NCBI GenBank assembly: GCA_050248155.1
Contig: JBFWSW010000019.1
Span: forward strand, 1-64,000
Source of the DNA: VFMC01 sp050248155
GTDB taxonomy: Bacteria > Actinomycetota > Acidimicrobiia > Acidimicrobiales > Ilumatobacteraceae
DNA: 64,000 nt
Reading direction: 5' to 3'
Shown here one piece after another: positions 15,075 to 24,178 of this stretch. The translations under genes and the position numbers were made by a program. The notes below the pieces were generated by a model. It searched no databases and was not told where the DNA came from. It saw only the letters and a list, made by a program, of their open reading frames with translations. Numbering within the stretch: position 1 is the first letter of the stretch; each line of letters starts with the position of its first letter.

Positions 15075-16133
15075 ATGGCTTCGAACAAGCCCACCTTCGG
15101 CATCTTCGACCACATCGAGGACATCCCGGGCACATCGACCCCGCAGCTGCTGAGGGATCGCCTCGATCTCATCAAGATGGCCGACGAGGCCGGGTTCGCA
15201 GGGTTCCACCTCGCCGAGCACCACGGCTCGGACCTGTGCATGGCACCGAACCAGGAGGTCTTCATCGCCGCGGCCTCGCAGATCACGACGAACATCCGCC
15301 TGGGACCGCTGGTCAAGCTGCTCCCCCTCCACCATCCCGTGCGGATCATCGAGGACATGGTCGTCGCCGACAACCTCACCAACGGTCGGCTCGACTTCGG
15401 TGTCGGCCGCGGGGTCGCCCCGATCGAGCACTACTGGTTCGGCAGCAACTGGCCCGAGTCGAAGGATCGCTTCGTCGACGTCCTCGGCATCATCTGCGAT
15501 GCGTTCGCCACGGGCGTCATCAGCAGCGAGAGCTCGAAGTACTACGACTTCCCGCCCATCCCGCTGTCGACCAAGCCGGTGCAGAACCCGATCCCGTTCT
15601 GGTACCCGGGCAGTCCGGTCACCGCCGGGCGTCATGGCATGAACCTCATGTGGCCCGGCCCGATCGATCAGGACTCCTACGACATCTACGTCGAGAACTG
15701 GCACGCGCACCGCGGCGACACGCACCGCGTCGACGGGCCCGATTCACAGCCGCGCGTCGGCTGCACGATGGTGCTCGCGATCGCCCCGACCGAGGACGAG
15801 GCCGTCGACATCGCTCGGCGCGGGATGACCGGCCTCACGCGGCGGGCCCACAACGTGCACCAGCACGACCACCTCGTGCTGAGCGACGAGGAGTGCGACG
15901 CGGCGCTGGGGCCGCTGCGCGGGATCATGGCCCACATCGAAGATGCGATCCACGCAGGGGCCGGCACCGCCGAGCAGATCACCGAGCGCTTCGCCGGCAT
16001 CCTCGAACCGGGTCTGACCGACTACATCGTGTTGCAGATCCCGACCGGCGACATGACCCTCGACGAGGCGAAGCGCACGATGGACGTCTTCTGCAGCGAC
16101 GTGAAACCGGTGCTCGAAGCGAACGCGCGCTGA
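15075..16133 (+). CDS. LLM-class flavin-dependent oxidoreductase
   Basis: The 352-residue product is a bacterial luciferase-like monooxygenase: FGIFDHIEDIPGT at the N-terminus, then AGFHLAEHHGSDLCMAPNQEVF, TTNIRLGPLVKLLPLHHPVRIIEDM and GRLDFGVGRGVAPIE. The AEHHG and PVRIIED elements are characteristic of the FMN-dependent alkanal/alkane-type subgroup. It would oxidise an organic substrate with FMNH2 and O2; the substrate cannot be read from the sequence. It is divergent from the MetE-like gene. The ATG at 15075 is preceded by a weak AGAGGGGACGG. It ends 30 bases before the MarR-GNAT gene, which may regulate it or be independent. Confidence 0.85.
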   Translation: MASNKPTFGIFDHIEDIPGTSTPQLLRDRLDLIKMADEAGFAGFHLAEHHGSDLCMAPNQEVFIAAASQITTNIRLGPLVKLLPLHHPVRIIEDMVVADNLTNGRLDFGVGRGVAPIEHYWFGSNWPESKDRFVDVLGIICDAFATGVISSESSKYYDFPPIPLSTKPVQNPIPFWYPGSPVTAGRHGMNLMWPGPIDQDSYDIYVENWHAHRGDTHRVDGPDSQPRVGCTMVLAIAPTEDEAVDIARRGMTGLTRRAHNVHQHDHLVLSDEECDAALGPLRGIMAHIEDAIHAGAGTAEQITERFAGILEPGLTDYIVLQIPTGDMTLDEAKRTMDVFCSDVKPVLEANAR

Positions 16134-16143
16134 CACCGCTTTT

Positions 16144-16161
16144 CGCTGACTAAGGTCAGCG
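16144..16161. promoter_or_regulatory. Inverted repeat CGCTGAC-TAAG-GTCAGCG, likely MarR operator
   Basis: A perfect 7-bp inverted repeat with a 4-base centre ends 2 bases before the ATG of the MarR-GNAT gene. Short, closely spaced dyads over the start region are typical of autoregulated MarR genes. Assignment to the adjacent regulator is inference. Confidence 0.55.
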
Positions 16162-16163
16162 AC

Positions 16164-17045
16164 ATGTCCGACGCGGACATCGAGCAGGTCCGAGCTTTCA
16201 ACCGCACGGTCACCCAACGGATCGGCGCGCTCCACGACCAGTACCTCGCGCGCGGTCGCCCCCTCGGAGCGTCGCGTGTGCTGTGGGAGATCGAGCCCGA
16301 GGGCACCGACATCCGGGTCATCCGGTCACGACTCGAGCTCGATTCCGGCTACCTCAGCCGCCTGCTCCGTCGACTCGAGCGCGAGGACCTCGTCGAGATC
16401 GTCCCGAGCTCATCTGACCGGCGAGTTCGTCTGGCGCGCCTCACCGACGCGGGCCACGCCGAGCGCGACGAGCTCGACCGGCAGAGCGACGCGCTGGCCG
16501 AGTCGCTCCTCGCCGCGCTCGACGATCGACGCCGCACCCGTCTCGTCGACGCGATGGCCACCGTCGACCGGCTGCTCACCGCGGGCCGCGTGACCGTCGG
16601 TGTCGAGTCGCCGACGAGCCCCGACGCGCGTCGATGCATCGAGGCGTACTTCCACGAGCTCGACACCCGGTTCGAGGCGGGCTTCGATCCCGCGTCCAGC
16701 ATCTCTGCCGATGCGCACGAGCTCGTCGAGCCCGCCGGCCTCCTCCTGCTCGCCCGTCTCGGCGACGAGGCGGTTGGTTGCGGGGCGCTCAAGCTCCACG
16801 GCGAATCGCCGGCAGAGATCAAGCGCATGTGGGTGTCGCCGCGAGCACGGGGCCTCGGCGTCGGGCGCCGGCTGCTCGACGAGCTCGAGCTCGCCGCGCA
16901 CGCCCGAGGCGCCACCGAGGTACGCCTCGAGACGAACCGCAGCCTGGGCGAAGCGATCGAGCTGTACCGGTCGTCCGGCTACCTCGAGGTCCCGGCGTTC
17001 AACGACGAGCCGTACGCGCATCACTGGTTCGAGAAGCGCCTCTGA
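16164..17045 (+). CDS. MarR-type regulator fused to a GNAT acetyltransferase
   Basis: The 293-residue product has an N-terminal winged-helix MarR domain (about 1-140; IRVIRSRLELDSGYLSRLLR as recognition region and DRRVRLARLTDAG as wing). Its C-terminal GNAT domain (about 150-293) contains the acetyl-CoA loop RARGLGVGRRL and ends YRSSGYLEVPAFNDEPYAHHW. Such fusions are widespread; the acetyltransferase may act on a small-molecule effector or toxin. A 7-bp inverted repeat abuts the start codon and is the likely own operator. Neighbours give no further clue to the ligand. Confidence 0.87.
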   Translation: MSDADIEQVRAFNRTVTQRIGALHDQYLARGRPLGASRVLWEIEPEGTDIRVIRSRLELDSGYLSRLLRRLEREDLVEIVPSSSDRRVRLARLTDAGHAERDELDRQSDALAESLLAALDDRRRTRLVDAMATVDRLLTAGRVTVGVESPTSPDARRCIEAYFHELDTRFEAGFDPASSISADAHELVEPAGLLLLARLGDEAVGCGALKLHGESPAEIKRMWVSPRARGLGVGRRLLDELELAAHARGATEVRLETNRSLGEAIELYRSSGYLEVPAFNDEPYAHHWFEKRL

Positions 17046-17061
17046 CGTGCGGTGACTCTCC

Positions 17062-17067
17062 TATACT
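17062..17067 (+). promoter_or_regulatory. -10 element TATACT of the Thr-rich anchored protein gene
   Basis: TATACT is close to the TATAAT consensus and ends 10 bases before the ATG at 17078, within the 32-base gap after the MarR-GNAT gene. This gives a very short or absent leader. Confidence 0.5.
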
Positions 17068-17077
17068 CCCCCGACGG

Positions 17078-17977
17078 ATGGCTGTCTCCCGTCGGTGGAA
17101 GCTCGCCGCCACTGGGAGCCTCCTCGTGATCGTGCCGGTGGTGTGGACGGTGCGGCACTTCCACCTGCTCGACCGAGGCTCGTCGACCCCGCTGTCGGTC
17201 GACGACGCCCGCGAGCGCTACCGCGAGTCGGCCTCCACCACCCTCGTCGCCTCGACCGCTCCACCGCCGACGAACACGGTCGCGCCGGACACCGTCGCAC
17301 CGGACACCGTCGCTCCGGTCACCAGCGACACGGCGACCATCGCACCGGCGACCACCGAGACGATCCCGCATGTCGAACTGCCCACGCCCGGGGTCTACAC
17401 GTACGCCACCACCGGTCGCGACTCGGTCGACGCATTGGGCGGCGCACATCACGAGTACCCCGCGACGACCACGATCACCGTCACCACGTCCGGCTGCGGG
17501 GTCCTGCAGCGCTGGGACGTGTTGGTCGAGCGTTGGGAGGAGTGGCAGCGCTGCGTCGACGGTGGCGCCGTCCGCGAAGTGGCGCGTACGACCTACGACC
17601 AGTTCTTCGGACAGGGCCAGACCGACGCCTACGTGTGCACCGGCGACGCGCGACCCGTCGACGCGCCGGTCGGAGCCACGTGGACCTCCTCCTGCGCGCA
17701 GGGCGACGACGTCGAGGTGCGCACCGGCGAGGTGGTGGGGACCGAGTCGCTGACGGTCGGCGACGTCACCGTCGACACCGTGCACGTGAAGGTCACGATC
17801 ACGGTCAGCGAGTATCCCGACGACACACGGATCGTCGAGACGTGGTACGGGGCGGGCAGCGATCTGGTCGTCGCGCAGCGCGCTGTGGCCTCGACCACCA
17901 ACCCCTCGCCGATCGGAGAGGTGCACTACGAGGAGACCTACGAGATCCACCTCCAATCGCTCACACCGCTGACGTGA
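17078..17977 (+). CDS. Membrane-anchored extracellular protein with Thr/Pro-rich stalk, function unknown
   Basis: The 299-residue product starts with basic residues and one hydrophobic helix (LAATGSLLVIVPVVWTV, about 9-26), a signal anchor. Residues 50-95 form a low-complexity Thr/Ala/Pro/Val linker with repeats of the type VAPDT. The outer domain (about 100-299) is beta-strand rich and contains four Cys (SGCGV, WQRCVDG, YVCTGD, TSSCAQG) that could form two disulfides. I do not recognise the domain. A strong -10 sits just upstream and the CYTH gene begins 4 bases downstream, suggesting one transcript. Confidence 0.7.
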   Translation: MAVSRRWKLAATGSLLVIVPVVWTVRHFHLLDRGSSTPLSVDDARERYRESASTTLVASTAPPPTNTVAPDTVAPDTVAPVTSDTATIAPATTETIPHVELPTPGVYTYATTGRDSVDALGGAHHEYPATTTITVTTSGCGVLQRWDVLVERWEEWQRCVDGGAVREVARTTYDQFFGQGQTDAYVCTGDARPVDAPVGATWTSSCAQGDDVEVRTGEVVGTESLTVGDVTVDTVHVKVTITVSEYPDDTRIVETWYGAGSDLVVAQRAVASTTNPSPIGEVHYEETYEIHLQSLTPLT

Positions 17978-17981
17978 TGCC

Positions 17982-18467
17982 GTGACGACCGAGATCGAGC
18001 GCAGGTTCGTCGCCGTCGATCCCCCTCCCGGCGAACTGCTGGGGCCGGGAGAACGCATGCGCCAGGGCTACCTGACCGACGACGGACCGGTCACCGTTCG
18101 CATCCGCATCACGGACGCGGCGAGCGTGCTGACGATCAAGGCCGGGAGTGGGCTCAGCCGCACCGAGATCGAGGTGCCGTTGAGCCGCGCCGACGCCGAG
18201 GAGCTCTGGCCGCACACATCAGGTCGCCGCATCGAGAAGACCCGCCACCGCGTCATGCTGTCGGATCGTGACGGTGGATCGGTGGCCGAGGTCGACCTCT
18301 ACGACGGTGGGCTCGCCGGCCTGTGCACTGTCGAGGTCGAGTTCGACAGCGAGGCCGACGCAGCGGAGTTCCGACCGCTCGACTGGTTCGGCCGCGAGGT
18401 CACCGGGGATGCCAGGTGGACCAACGCGGCGCTCGCCCGCCACGGTCGCCCCAGCGATGGCGGCTGA
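17982..18467 (+). CDS. CYTH-domain protein (triphosphate tunnel metalloenzyme family)
   Basis: The 161-residue product starts TEIERRFV, close to the ExExK signature of CYTH domains (Arg in place of Lys). It continues with MRQGYLTDDGPVTVRIRI, LTIKAGSGLSRTEIEVPL, KTRHRVML, AEVDLYDGGLAGLCTVEVEF and WFGREVTGDARWTNAALA, the usual order of tunnel strands. Family members hydrolyse tripolyphosphate or thiamine triphosphate or make cAMP; which one applies cannot be said. GTG 17982 lies 4 bases after the preceding gene. Its TGA abuts the stop of the convergent gene, forming TGATCA. Confidence 0.85.
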   Translation: MTTEIERRFVAVDPPPGELLGPGERMRQGYLTDDGPVTVRIRITDAASVLTIKAGSGLSRTEIEVPLSRADAEELWPHTSGRRIEKTRHRVMLSDRDGGSVAEVDLYDGGLAGLCTVEVEFDSEADAAEFRPLDWFGREVTGDARWTNAALARHGRPSDGG

Positions 18468-21170
18468 TCAGGCGATGAACCACCCGGCGACATCGGCGAC
18501 CAGGTTGCCGCCGGTCTGGTGGAAGATCGACACCTTGCCGCCCGAGCTGAGCGGCGACGCCACGAGGTTCGGCACGATCTGACCGACGACATCGACGTTC
18601 AGGCTCGAGACCAGCGCGAGCGGGGTCCCGGCCGGGTACATGGTGACGAAGCCGGGCGCTGCGGTGTCGACGGCCGTGAGGTTGGCGACGACGCCGGCGA
18701 CGCCGTCTTCGGGCACGCCTGCCCGACCGGCGATGGTGACATCGATCGTGCCCAACGCCGGCACCGGCTTCGGTGCGGCGCCGGTCCCGTCTCGCGTGTC
18801 GAGGACGCGCGACGGGTCGACCGGGACGAAGAGACCGGAGTAGCCCCCGCGACCGAACTCGTTGCTGTACCAGCCGGCGACGTCGACGATCAGGTGCGCC
18901 CCCTTCTGCGTGAACAGCACGATCTGACCGTCAGCACCGACCGGCACGACGGCGAGGTTGCTCACCGTGCCACCGGTCCGCTCGACGTTGAGGTTCGACG
19001 TCCCCGGTTGCGGTGTGCCGCTCGCGTACGCCTGGATGAACCCTGGCTCGTCCGCCTCGGTCGCGGTGAGGTTGACGATCACCGCTGACACGCCGAGCAA
19101 GGGCACTCCGAACCGACCGGCGACTTGCACGTTCACGTAGCCGAACGCACCCGGCTTGGTGTTGCCAGGATCGCGCGAATCGAAGAGGCGCGCAGGCGTC
19201 AGCGGGGTGAACCGGCCAGCGCGACTGATCGGCGGGGAGTAGTAGCCGAAGACGTCGATGATCAGATGCGCGCGGCTCTGGACGAAGATGTTCACCTTGC
19301 CGTCGACGCCCAGCTTGGCCGACGTGAGCGTCGCCTTCGTGCCGTCTTCCGACACGTTGGTGCTCGACGCCAGCGGCCGCGGCGTGCCGGACGGGAAGAT
19401 CGTGATGAAGCCGTCGTCGTTCGCCTCGGTCGCCGTGAGGTTCAGCACGACTGCAGTCGCGTTCGTGGGCACGCCGGCGACGCCGGCCACCTGCAGTTCG
19501 AGCGTGCTGGCGCGCTTGGGCTTGTCGCCGAGCTCGCGGGTGTCGAGCAGCCGGGTGGGCGACACGGGCGTGAACTGCGACGAGCCCTCCGGGATCGGCG
19601 GGAGCGCGGCGAGGTCGATGACGCCCACCGCTCCCGAGCCGATCGTGCCGAGCGGTGACGCGAGGCCGCTCGCCAGGTCGATGGCGAAGAGACCGGTGAA
19701 CCCGGCGACGCGCATGGCAGCGAGCGCCGTGCCGTTGGCCATCACGTCGAACCCGACCTCGTTGGTGTCGGGCGTCGTGCCGAGCATGCCGCGGAAGTAC
19801 GTGTCACCCGAGTTCGCCGACGGTTCTCCGTCAGGTCCACCCAACAGGTTGAGCCGGGCTGTGAGGTTGTCGATCGAGTACAGCGTCGTCTCGCTCGCGC
19901 CGGTGACGGAGCGGTCATAGGCGACGGCGGTCGCCTTCGAGCCGGTGATCGCCACGTCGACGGCGGTCAGCTCGCCCGAGGTCGGGTTGAGCCGCAGGTT
20001 CAACCCGCCGCCGTGGATGAGGCGGATGCGGTCGGTGACGGGATTGATGTCCACCGCCCAGCTCCCGCCGTTGGGCAGGTCGATCGCGAACGGTCCGCCC
20101 GACAGTGGCGTCGCCCCACCGGTCACGGGGTCGATGCGATAGACCTTCCCGGCCTGGCCGAGGATGCCGACGCCGATCACCTCACCGGTGGAGGGGCGGA
20201 CGTCGATGCCGACGATGTGCTCGCCGGGCTGCAGGCCGGTGATCGGGATGACCGGACCCGTGGCTCCGGGGCTGGAGGCGTCGAACCGCACGAGCCCGTC
20301 GGCCGATGTGAGCGCCAACATCGCACCGCTGGGCGGCCGAGGGAGCGCGATGTCGAGGATCGACACCGTGCCGTCGCCGACCACGCCCACCACGTTCGCC
20401 GCGCCCGTGGCCAGGTCGACCGCGAACAACCGTGTCGCGCCTGCCGTGCGCATCGTCGCGAGGGCGTCCCCGGTGGAGGCGATGTCGAAGCCGACGAGGT
20501 TGCTGACGACGTTCACCCCCAGCGGCCCGCGAGGGATCGTGACCCCGTCGTTGTCGGACGGCACGCCGTCGACTCCCCCGACGATGTTCAGCGTCGAGTC
20601 CGTGGCATCGATCGAGAACATCGTGGTCGCCGCGGGCGCGCTCGGGGTGTTGCGGTCGTATGCGATCGCGGACGGCGACGCAGGACCGATCGCCGCGTCG
20701 ATCGCGACCAGGGCACCGTTGCGCGGGTTGACCCGGTAGCTGGCGCCCGTCGAGTGCACCAGGCGCATCCGGTCGACGACCGGGTTGAAGTCGAGCGACC
20801 AGCGTCCTCCGAGGGGCAGGTCGTCGGCGATGGCCGTCTCGTTGACGAGGGTGGCCTCGCCGTTCGAGGTGTTCAGCGTGTAGACGTGTCCGCGCCGGTT
20901 GGCCACGCCGATCGCGAACAGCTGCCCGGTGGCGGGGCGGATGTCCATCGCCACGATCGCCTCCCCCGCGATCAGCCCGCTGATCGGCGTCGAGCTCAGG
21001 ACCGTTCCAGGGTCGCTCGCCGCGAAGTCGAGCAGCCGCCCGGTCGTCGTCAGCGCGATGACCGGTCCGGCCGTGACGGCGGCCGACGCGACAGGTGGCG
21101 TCGGGACGCCGACGACCAGCCCGATCGAGCAGGCAGCGAGGGGGATAGCGATCTTGGCGCGCAATGGCAT
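18468..21170 (-). CDS. Secreted protein with two DUF4394 units and three VLDTR-type repeats
   Basis: The 900-residue product from ATG 21170 begins with a signal peptide (MPLRAKIAIPLAACSIGLVV, cleavage near residue 30). Two DUF4394-like beta-propeller segments follow (about 30-285 and 285-540), each with ALTTTGRLLDF- or ALTSADGLVRF-like starts and LDFNPV/VDINPVTDRIRL-like motifs. Three copies of a roughly 115-residue unit follow, each with a (R/P)xRLLDTR or RVLDTRDG start, VVLNLTATE and ending HLIIDVFGYY, HLIVDVAGWY or LVADVAGWF. The protein is probably extracellular or cell-wall associated; the function is unknown to me. A GGAGG site precedes the chosen ATG. Confidence 0.82.
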   Translation of the reverse strand: MPLRAKIAIPLAACSIGLVVGVPTPPVASAAVTAGPVIALTTTGRLLDFAASDPGTVLSSTPISGLIAGEAIVAMDIRPATGQLFAIGVANRRGHVYTLNTSNGEATLVNETAIADDLPLGGRWSLDFNPVVDRMRLVHSTGASYRVNPRNGALVAIDAAIGPASPSAIAYDRNTPSAPAATTMFSIDATDSTLNIVGGVDGVPSDNDGVTIPRGPLGVNVVSNLVGFDIASTGDALATMRTAGATRLFAVDLATGAANVVGVVGDGTVSILDIALPRPPSGAMLALTSADGLVRFDASSPGATGPVIPITGLQPGEHIVGIDVRPSTGEVIGVGILGQAGKVYRIDPVTGGATPLSGGPFAIDLPNGGSWAVDINPVTDRIRLIHGGGLNLRLNPTSGELTAVDVAITGSKATAVAYDRSVTGASETTLYSIDNLTARLNLLGGPDGEPSANSGDTYFRGMLGTTPDTNEVGFDVMANGTALAAMRVAGFTGLFAIDLASGLASPLGTIGSGAVGVIDLAALPPIPEGSSQFTPVSPTRLLDTRELGDKPKRASTLELQVAGVAGVPTNATAVVLNLTATEANDDGFITIFPSGTPRPLASSTNVSEDGTKATLTSAKLGVDGKVNIFVQSRAHLIIDVFGYYSPPISRAGRFTPLTPARLFDSRDPGNTKPGAFGYVNVQVAGRFGVPLLGVSAVIVNLTATEADEPGFIQAYASGTPQPGTSNLNVERTGGTVSNLAVVPVGADGQIVLFTQKGAHLIVDVAGWYSNEFGRGGYSGLFVPVDPSRVLDTRDGTGAAPKPVPALGTIDVTIAGRAGVPEDGVAGVVANLTAVDTAAPGFVTMYPAGTPLALVSSLNVDVVGQIVPNLVASPLSSGGKVSIFHQTGGNLVADVAGWFIA

Positions 21171-21343
21171 CGAGGGACCTCCGCCGGCCGACGACTGACG
21201 ATGGTGCCACCAGTCCGACCGCAATGACTGTCGGGATATCGGCACCAGCCCGGTCCGCCATGAGCGGGCGCGGGCAGAACGGCAGGTGACGGCAGTCGCG
21301 CCGACATCCGTTCAGGTTCTGTGCAGAGTTCGTCAGGAAATCG

Positions 21344-22141
21344 TCAGGTTCCGGACCACTCCGGCGGCCGCTTCTCAGCGAAGGCGCGAGGTCCTTCCTT
21401 CGCGTCGTTCGACGTGAAGACCTTCTCCTGCAACGGTCGCTGGATCGCCCAGAACTCGTCCTCGGTGACACCTTGCGTCGCCTTGATGAGCTGCTTGGAG
21501 GCCGCGACCGCGAGTGGTGCGTTGCGGGCTACCCGCTCGGCGAGCTCGAGCGCCACATCGAGCGCTGCACCCCGCTCGGCGAGGCGCGCGACCAGACCGA
21601 GCTCGGCGCCCTCCTCGGCCGTGATCGGATCGCCGGTGATCGCCATCTCCATCGCCCGGCCGAAGCCGACGCGACTCGGGAGGCGCAGCAGACCGCCGCC
21701 GGCGGCGAACAGGCCGACACCGACTTCCGGAATGCCGAGCCTCGCGCCGCGCGCCGCCACCAACAGGTCGCACGCCAGCGCGAGCTCGAGCCCTCCTGCC
21801 AGCGCGAAGCCCTCGATCGCACCGATGAGCGGCTTGGTGGCACCGTTCTGGATGAACGTCATCATCGGGCCGATGTTCTCGCCGCGGGCGAACGCCTTCA
21901 GGTCCATGCCCGCACAGAAACCACGCCCGGCGCCCGTGAGCACACCCGCCGTGAGGCCTTCGTCGGCGTTCAGGCGCTCCACCGCGCTCCAGAGCCCCCC
22001 GGAGAGCGCTCCGTTGATCGCGTTCATCGCCTCCGGCCGGTTGAGCGTGATGAGCAGCACTCGGCCTCGCTGCTCGGTCAGCACCGCGTCGGGTGCCACC
22101 TGCGCGGCGTCGTCGTTCGTGGGTTCGTTCGTGTCGGTCAT
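21344..22141 (-). CDS. Enoyl-CoA hydratase/isomerase (crotonase) family protein
   Basis: The 265-residue product is a crotonase-fold enzyme with the CoA/oxyanion-hole segments ITLNRPEAMNAIN and GRGFCAGMDLKAF. Both candidate acid residues are present: Glu in GGLELALACD and Glu in LGIPEVGVGLFAAGG, so hydratase activity is feasible. The C-terminus ends EGPRAFAEKRPPEW, the usual crotonase pattern. It would hydrate an enoyl-CoA in a beta-oxidation-type pathway. The leader in front of it on this strand is a C-rich repeat (22158-22213). It ends 174 bases from the start of the secreted DUF4394 gene. Confidence 0.92.
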   Translation of the reverse strand: MTDTNEPTNDDAAQVAPDAVLTEQRGRVLLITLNRPEAMNAINGALSGGLWSAVERLNADEGLTAGVLTGAGRGFCAGMDLKAFARGENIGPMMTFIQNGATKPLIGAIEGFALAGGLELALACDLLVAARGARLGIPEVGVGLFAAGGGLLRLPSRVGFGRAMEMAITGDPITAEEGAELGLVARLAERGAALDVALELAERVARNAPLAVAASKQLIKATQGVTEDEFWAIQRPLQEKVFTSNDAKEGPRAFAEKRPPEWSGT

Positions 22142-22157
22142 CGACGGCTTCCTTGTC

Positions 22158-22213
22158 GGTGGGGTGTGGGTCGGTGGGGTGTGGGTTGGGGGGTGTGGGT
22201 TGGGGTGTGGTTC
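22158..22213 (+). repeat. G-rich imperfect tandem repeat (GGTGGGGTGTGGGT units)
   Basis: Within the 92-base gap between two minus-strand genes, the plus strand carries repeated units of GGTGGGGTGTGGGT, with several runs of 3-6 G separated by 1-3 bases. This can form a G-quadruplex in the strand that is template for the crotonase gene; the mRNA leader is correspondingly C-rich. It looks like slipped-strand expansion. Confidence 0.6.
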
Positions 22214-22233
22214 TGCGATCGATGTGGGTCCGG

Positions 22234-23160
22234 TCAGACGTACACGTCACCGGCGAGGTACTTGAGACCGGAGTCGGGCTGCACCGTCACCACGCGGTGG
22301 CCGGGCCCGAGACGCCGGGCAGTTCGCAGCGCGGCGACGATGTTCGCCCCACCGGACGGCCCGGTCCAGATGCCGTCCGTCACGGCTGCTCGACGCGCCA
22401 TGTCGAACGCGTCGGCGGTCGACACTCGCTCGATGCGGTCGAACTGCTCGCCGACGAGATGTGGCGGGACGAAGCCCACCCCGCCTCCTTCGATGCGATG
22501 GGTCCCCGCCGAGCCTCCCGACAGCACCGCCGACTCGTCGGGCTCGACGGGGATGCGCTCCATGCTCGGCCAGTGTGCTCGCATCGCCTGCGACATGCCG
22601 ATGAGGCAGCCGCCCACGCCGACGTAGACGCACAGCGCGTCTGCCGGCCCGGGGAGCTCGTCGACGATCTCGTCACCGATCGCCCGGTAGCCGTCGAGCG
22701 CGTCGGTGTTGTTGAACTGATCGGTGGCGAACGCTCCCTCGCTCTCGGCGATCTCTCGGGCACGTTCGCGCATCGACGGGATGAGCCCCGGGTGGATGCC
22801 GTTCGGGCTGTCGACGATCTCGAGGAGCGCGCCGAACGCTGCCATCGTCCGCAGCTTCTCGAGCGCGAAGGCGTTCGAGGTGACGATGCGCAGTGGGTAG
22901 CCCTTCAACGCGCAGACGAACGCGAGGGAGCTACCGGTCGATCCGCCGGTGTACTCGACGACCGTCTGCCCAGGCTGCAGCGCACCGCGGCGCTCGGCGC
23001 CCTCGATCATCGCGAGCGCCATCCGGTCCTTGTACGAACCGGTCGGGTTGGCGGCTTCGAGCTTGACCCACACCTCCGCGTCCTCCGAGGTCGTCGACGA
23101 CGTCAACCGGACGAGCGGCGTCCGTCCGATCCCTGCGAGCGCCCCCGGCCGTTCGAGCAT
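22234..23160 (-). CDS. Cysteine-synthase-family PLP-dependent enzyme
   Basis: The 308-residue product (MLERPGALAGIGRTPLVRL) is a fold-type II PLP enzyme. The Schiff-base lysine is Lys44 in NPTGSYKDRMA, the phosphate/substrate loop is EYTGGSTGSSLAF, and the glycine loop is VGVGGCLIG. The SYKDR context is close to CysK/CBS but also to other beta-eliminating or beta-replacing enzymes. No C-terminal CBS or regulatory domain is present. The partner acetyltransferase cysE is not adjacent, so O-acetylserine as substrate is only one option. The start is chosen at the ATG before the family N-terminus. Confidence 0.85.
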   Translation of the reverse strand: MLERPGALAGIGRTPLVRLTSSTTSEDAEVWVKLEAANPTGSYKDRMALAMIEGAERRGALQPGQTVVEYTGGSTGSSLAFVCALKGYPLRIVTSNAFALEKLRTMAAFGALLEIVDSPNGIHPGLIPSMRERAREIAESEGAFATDQFNNTDALDGYRAIGDEIVDELPGPADALCVYVGVGGCLIGMSQAMRAHWPSMERIPVEPDESAVLSGGSAGTHRIEGGGVGFVPPHLVGEQFDRIERVSTADAFDMARRAAVTDGIWTGPSGGANIVAALRTARRLGPGHRVVTVQPDSGLKYLAGDVYV

Positions 23161-23191
23161 CCGCCGATCGTATCGACGTCCCGGCGTGTCG

Positions 23192-24178
23192 TCAGGATCG
23201 ACGTCCCGGCCGCTCCGGTCGCACATCGACCTCGGCGAGGGCGGGCTCGAGCTGGGCGGCGAAGAACTCGAAGAACGCTTCCTGCTCGTCACCGATCTGG
23301 TTGATGTACAAGCGATCGAACCCCGCGTCACGGTATGCGACCACGGCCTCGACGATCGGCTCGACGTCGGGCCCGCACGGCATGTTCTCGGCCATCGACT
23401 CGACGGTCACGTTCTGCGCAGCCTGCTCGAACAGCGCGGGCGTGCGCAGCTCCTGGCTGAGCTCTCCGGGCACTCCACTCGAACGCCACAGGCGATGGGC
23501 CTGCTTCGCGCACGACTCGCGGTCGGCGCCCCACGAGATCTTCAGACCGGCTTGGGCCGAGCCGCCGCCGCCGTTCGCGCGGTACTGGCCGAGCAGATCG
23601 CCGTCCGGCTTCGTCGATGCGAACCCGTCGGCGATCCGGCTCGCGACCTCGCACGACTTCGGACCGAACGCGCTCATGACGATCGGCGGCGGCTCCGACG
23701 GGAGGCTGTAGATGCGAGCGTTCTCGACCGTGAAGTGGGGTCCGTAGTGGCTGACCTCGTCGCCGATCCACAGCATGCGCATCACGTCGATCGCCTCCTC
23801 CAACATGTCGAGGCGTTCGTCGGTCGTCGGCCAGCGATCGCCGAGCACGTGCTCGTTGAGGTTCTCCCCGGTCCCCACTCCGAGCTCGAAGCGCCCGCCG
23901 AGCATCAGCGCCGACGTCGCCGCGGCGTGGGCGATGATCACCGGGTGGATGCGCATCGTGGGGCAGGTCACCGCGGTCGTGACGCGCAGCTCCGTCGACG
24001 CGGCGATGCCGCCGATGACGCTCCAGACGAACGGGCTGTGACCTTGGTCGTCGAGCCACGGGTGGAAGTGGTCCGAGATCCACACGGACCCGATGCCGGC
24101 CTGCTCCGCCAGCTGCGCGTGGCGGACGAGGTCACCGGGACCGTGCTCCTCGGAGGACAAGAAGTAGCCGAGCTCCAT
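23192..24178 (-). CDS. F420-type LLM oxidoreductase (G6PD-like TIGR03557 subgroup)
   Basis: The 328-residue product starts MELGYFLSSEEHGP and contains GIGSVWISDHFHPWLDDQGHSPFVW (read in parts), LRVTTAVTCPTMRIHP, LGGRFELGVGTGENLNEHV and PPPIVMSAFGPKSCEVA. This pattern matches the luciferase-like subgroup related to F420-dependent glucose-6-phosphate dehydrogenase (TIGR03557, from memory). F420 rather than FMN is the likely cofactor. The substrate is unknown. It is transcribed with, or just downstream of, the zinc-ribbon gene (87-base gap). Confidence 0.85.
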   Translation of the reverse strand: MELGYFLSSEEHGPGDLVRHAQLAEQAGIGSVWISDHFHPWLDDQGHSPFVWSVIGGIAASTELRVTTAVTCPTMRIHPVIIAHAAATSALMLGGRFELGVGTGENLNEHVLGDRWPTTDERLDMLEEAIDVMRMLWIGDEVSHYGPHFTVENARIYSLPSEPPPIVMSAFGPKSCEVASRIADGFASTKPDGDLLGQYRANGGGGSAQAGLKISWGADRESCAKQAHRLWRSSGVPGELSQELRTPALFEQAAQNVTVESMAENMPCGPDVEPIVEAVVAYRDAGFDRLYINQIGDEQEAFFEFFAAQLEPALAEVDVRPERPGRRS

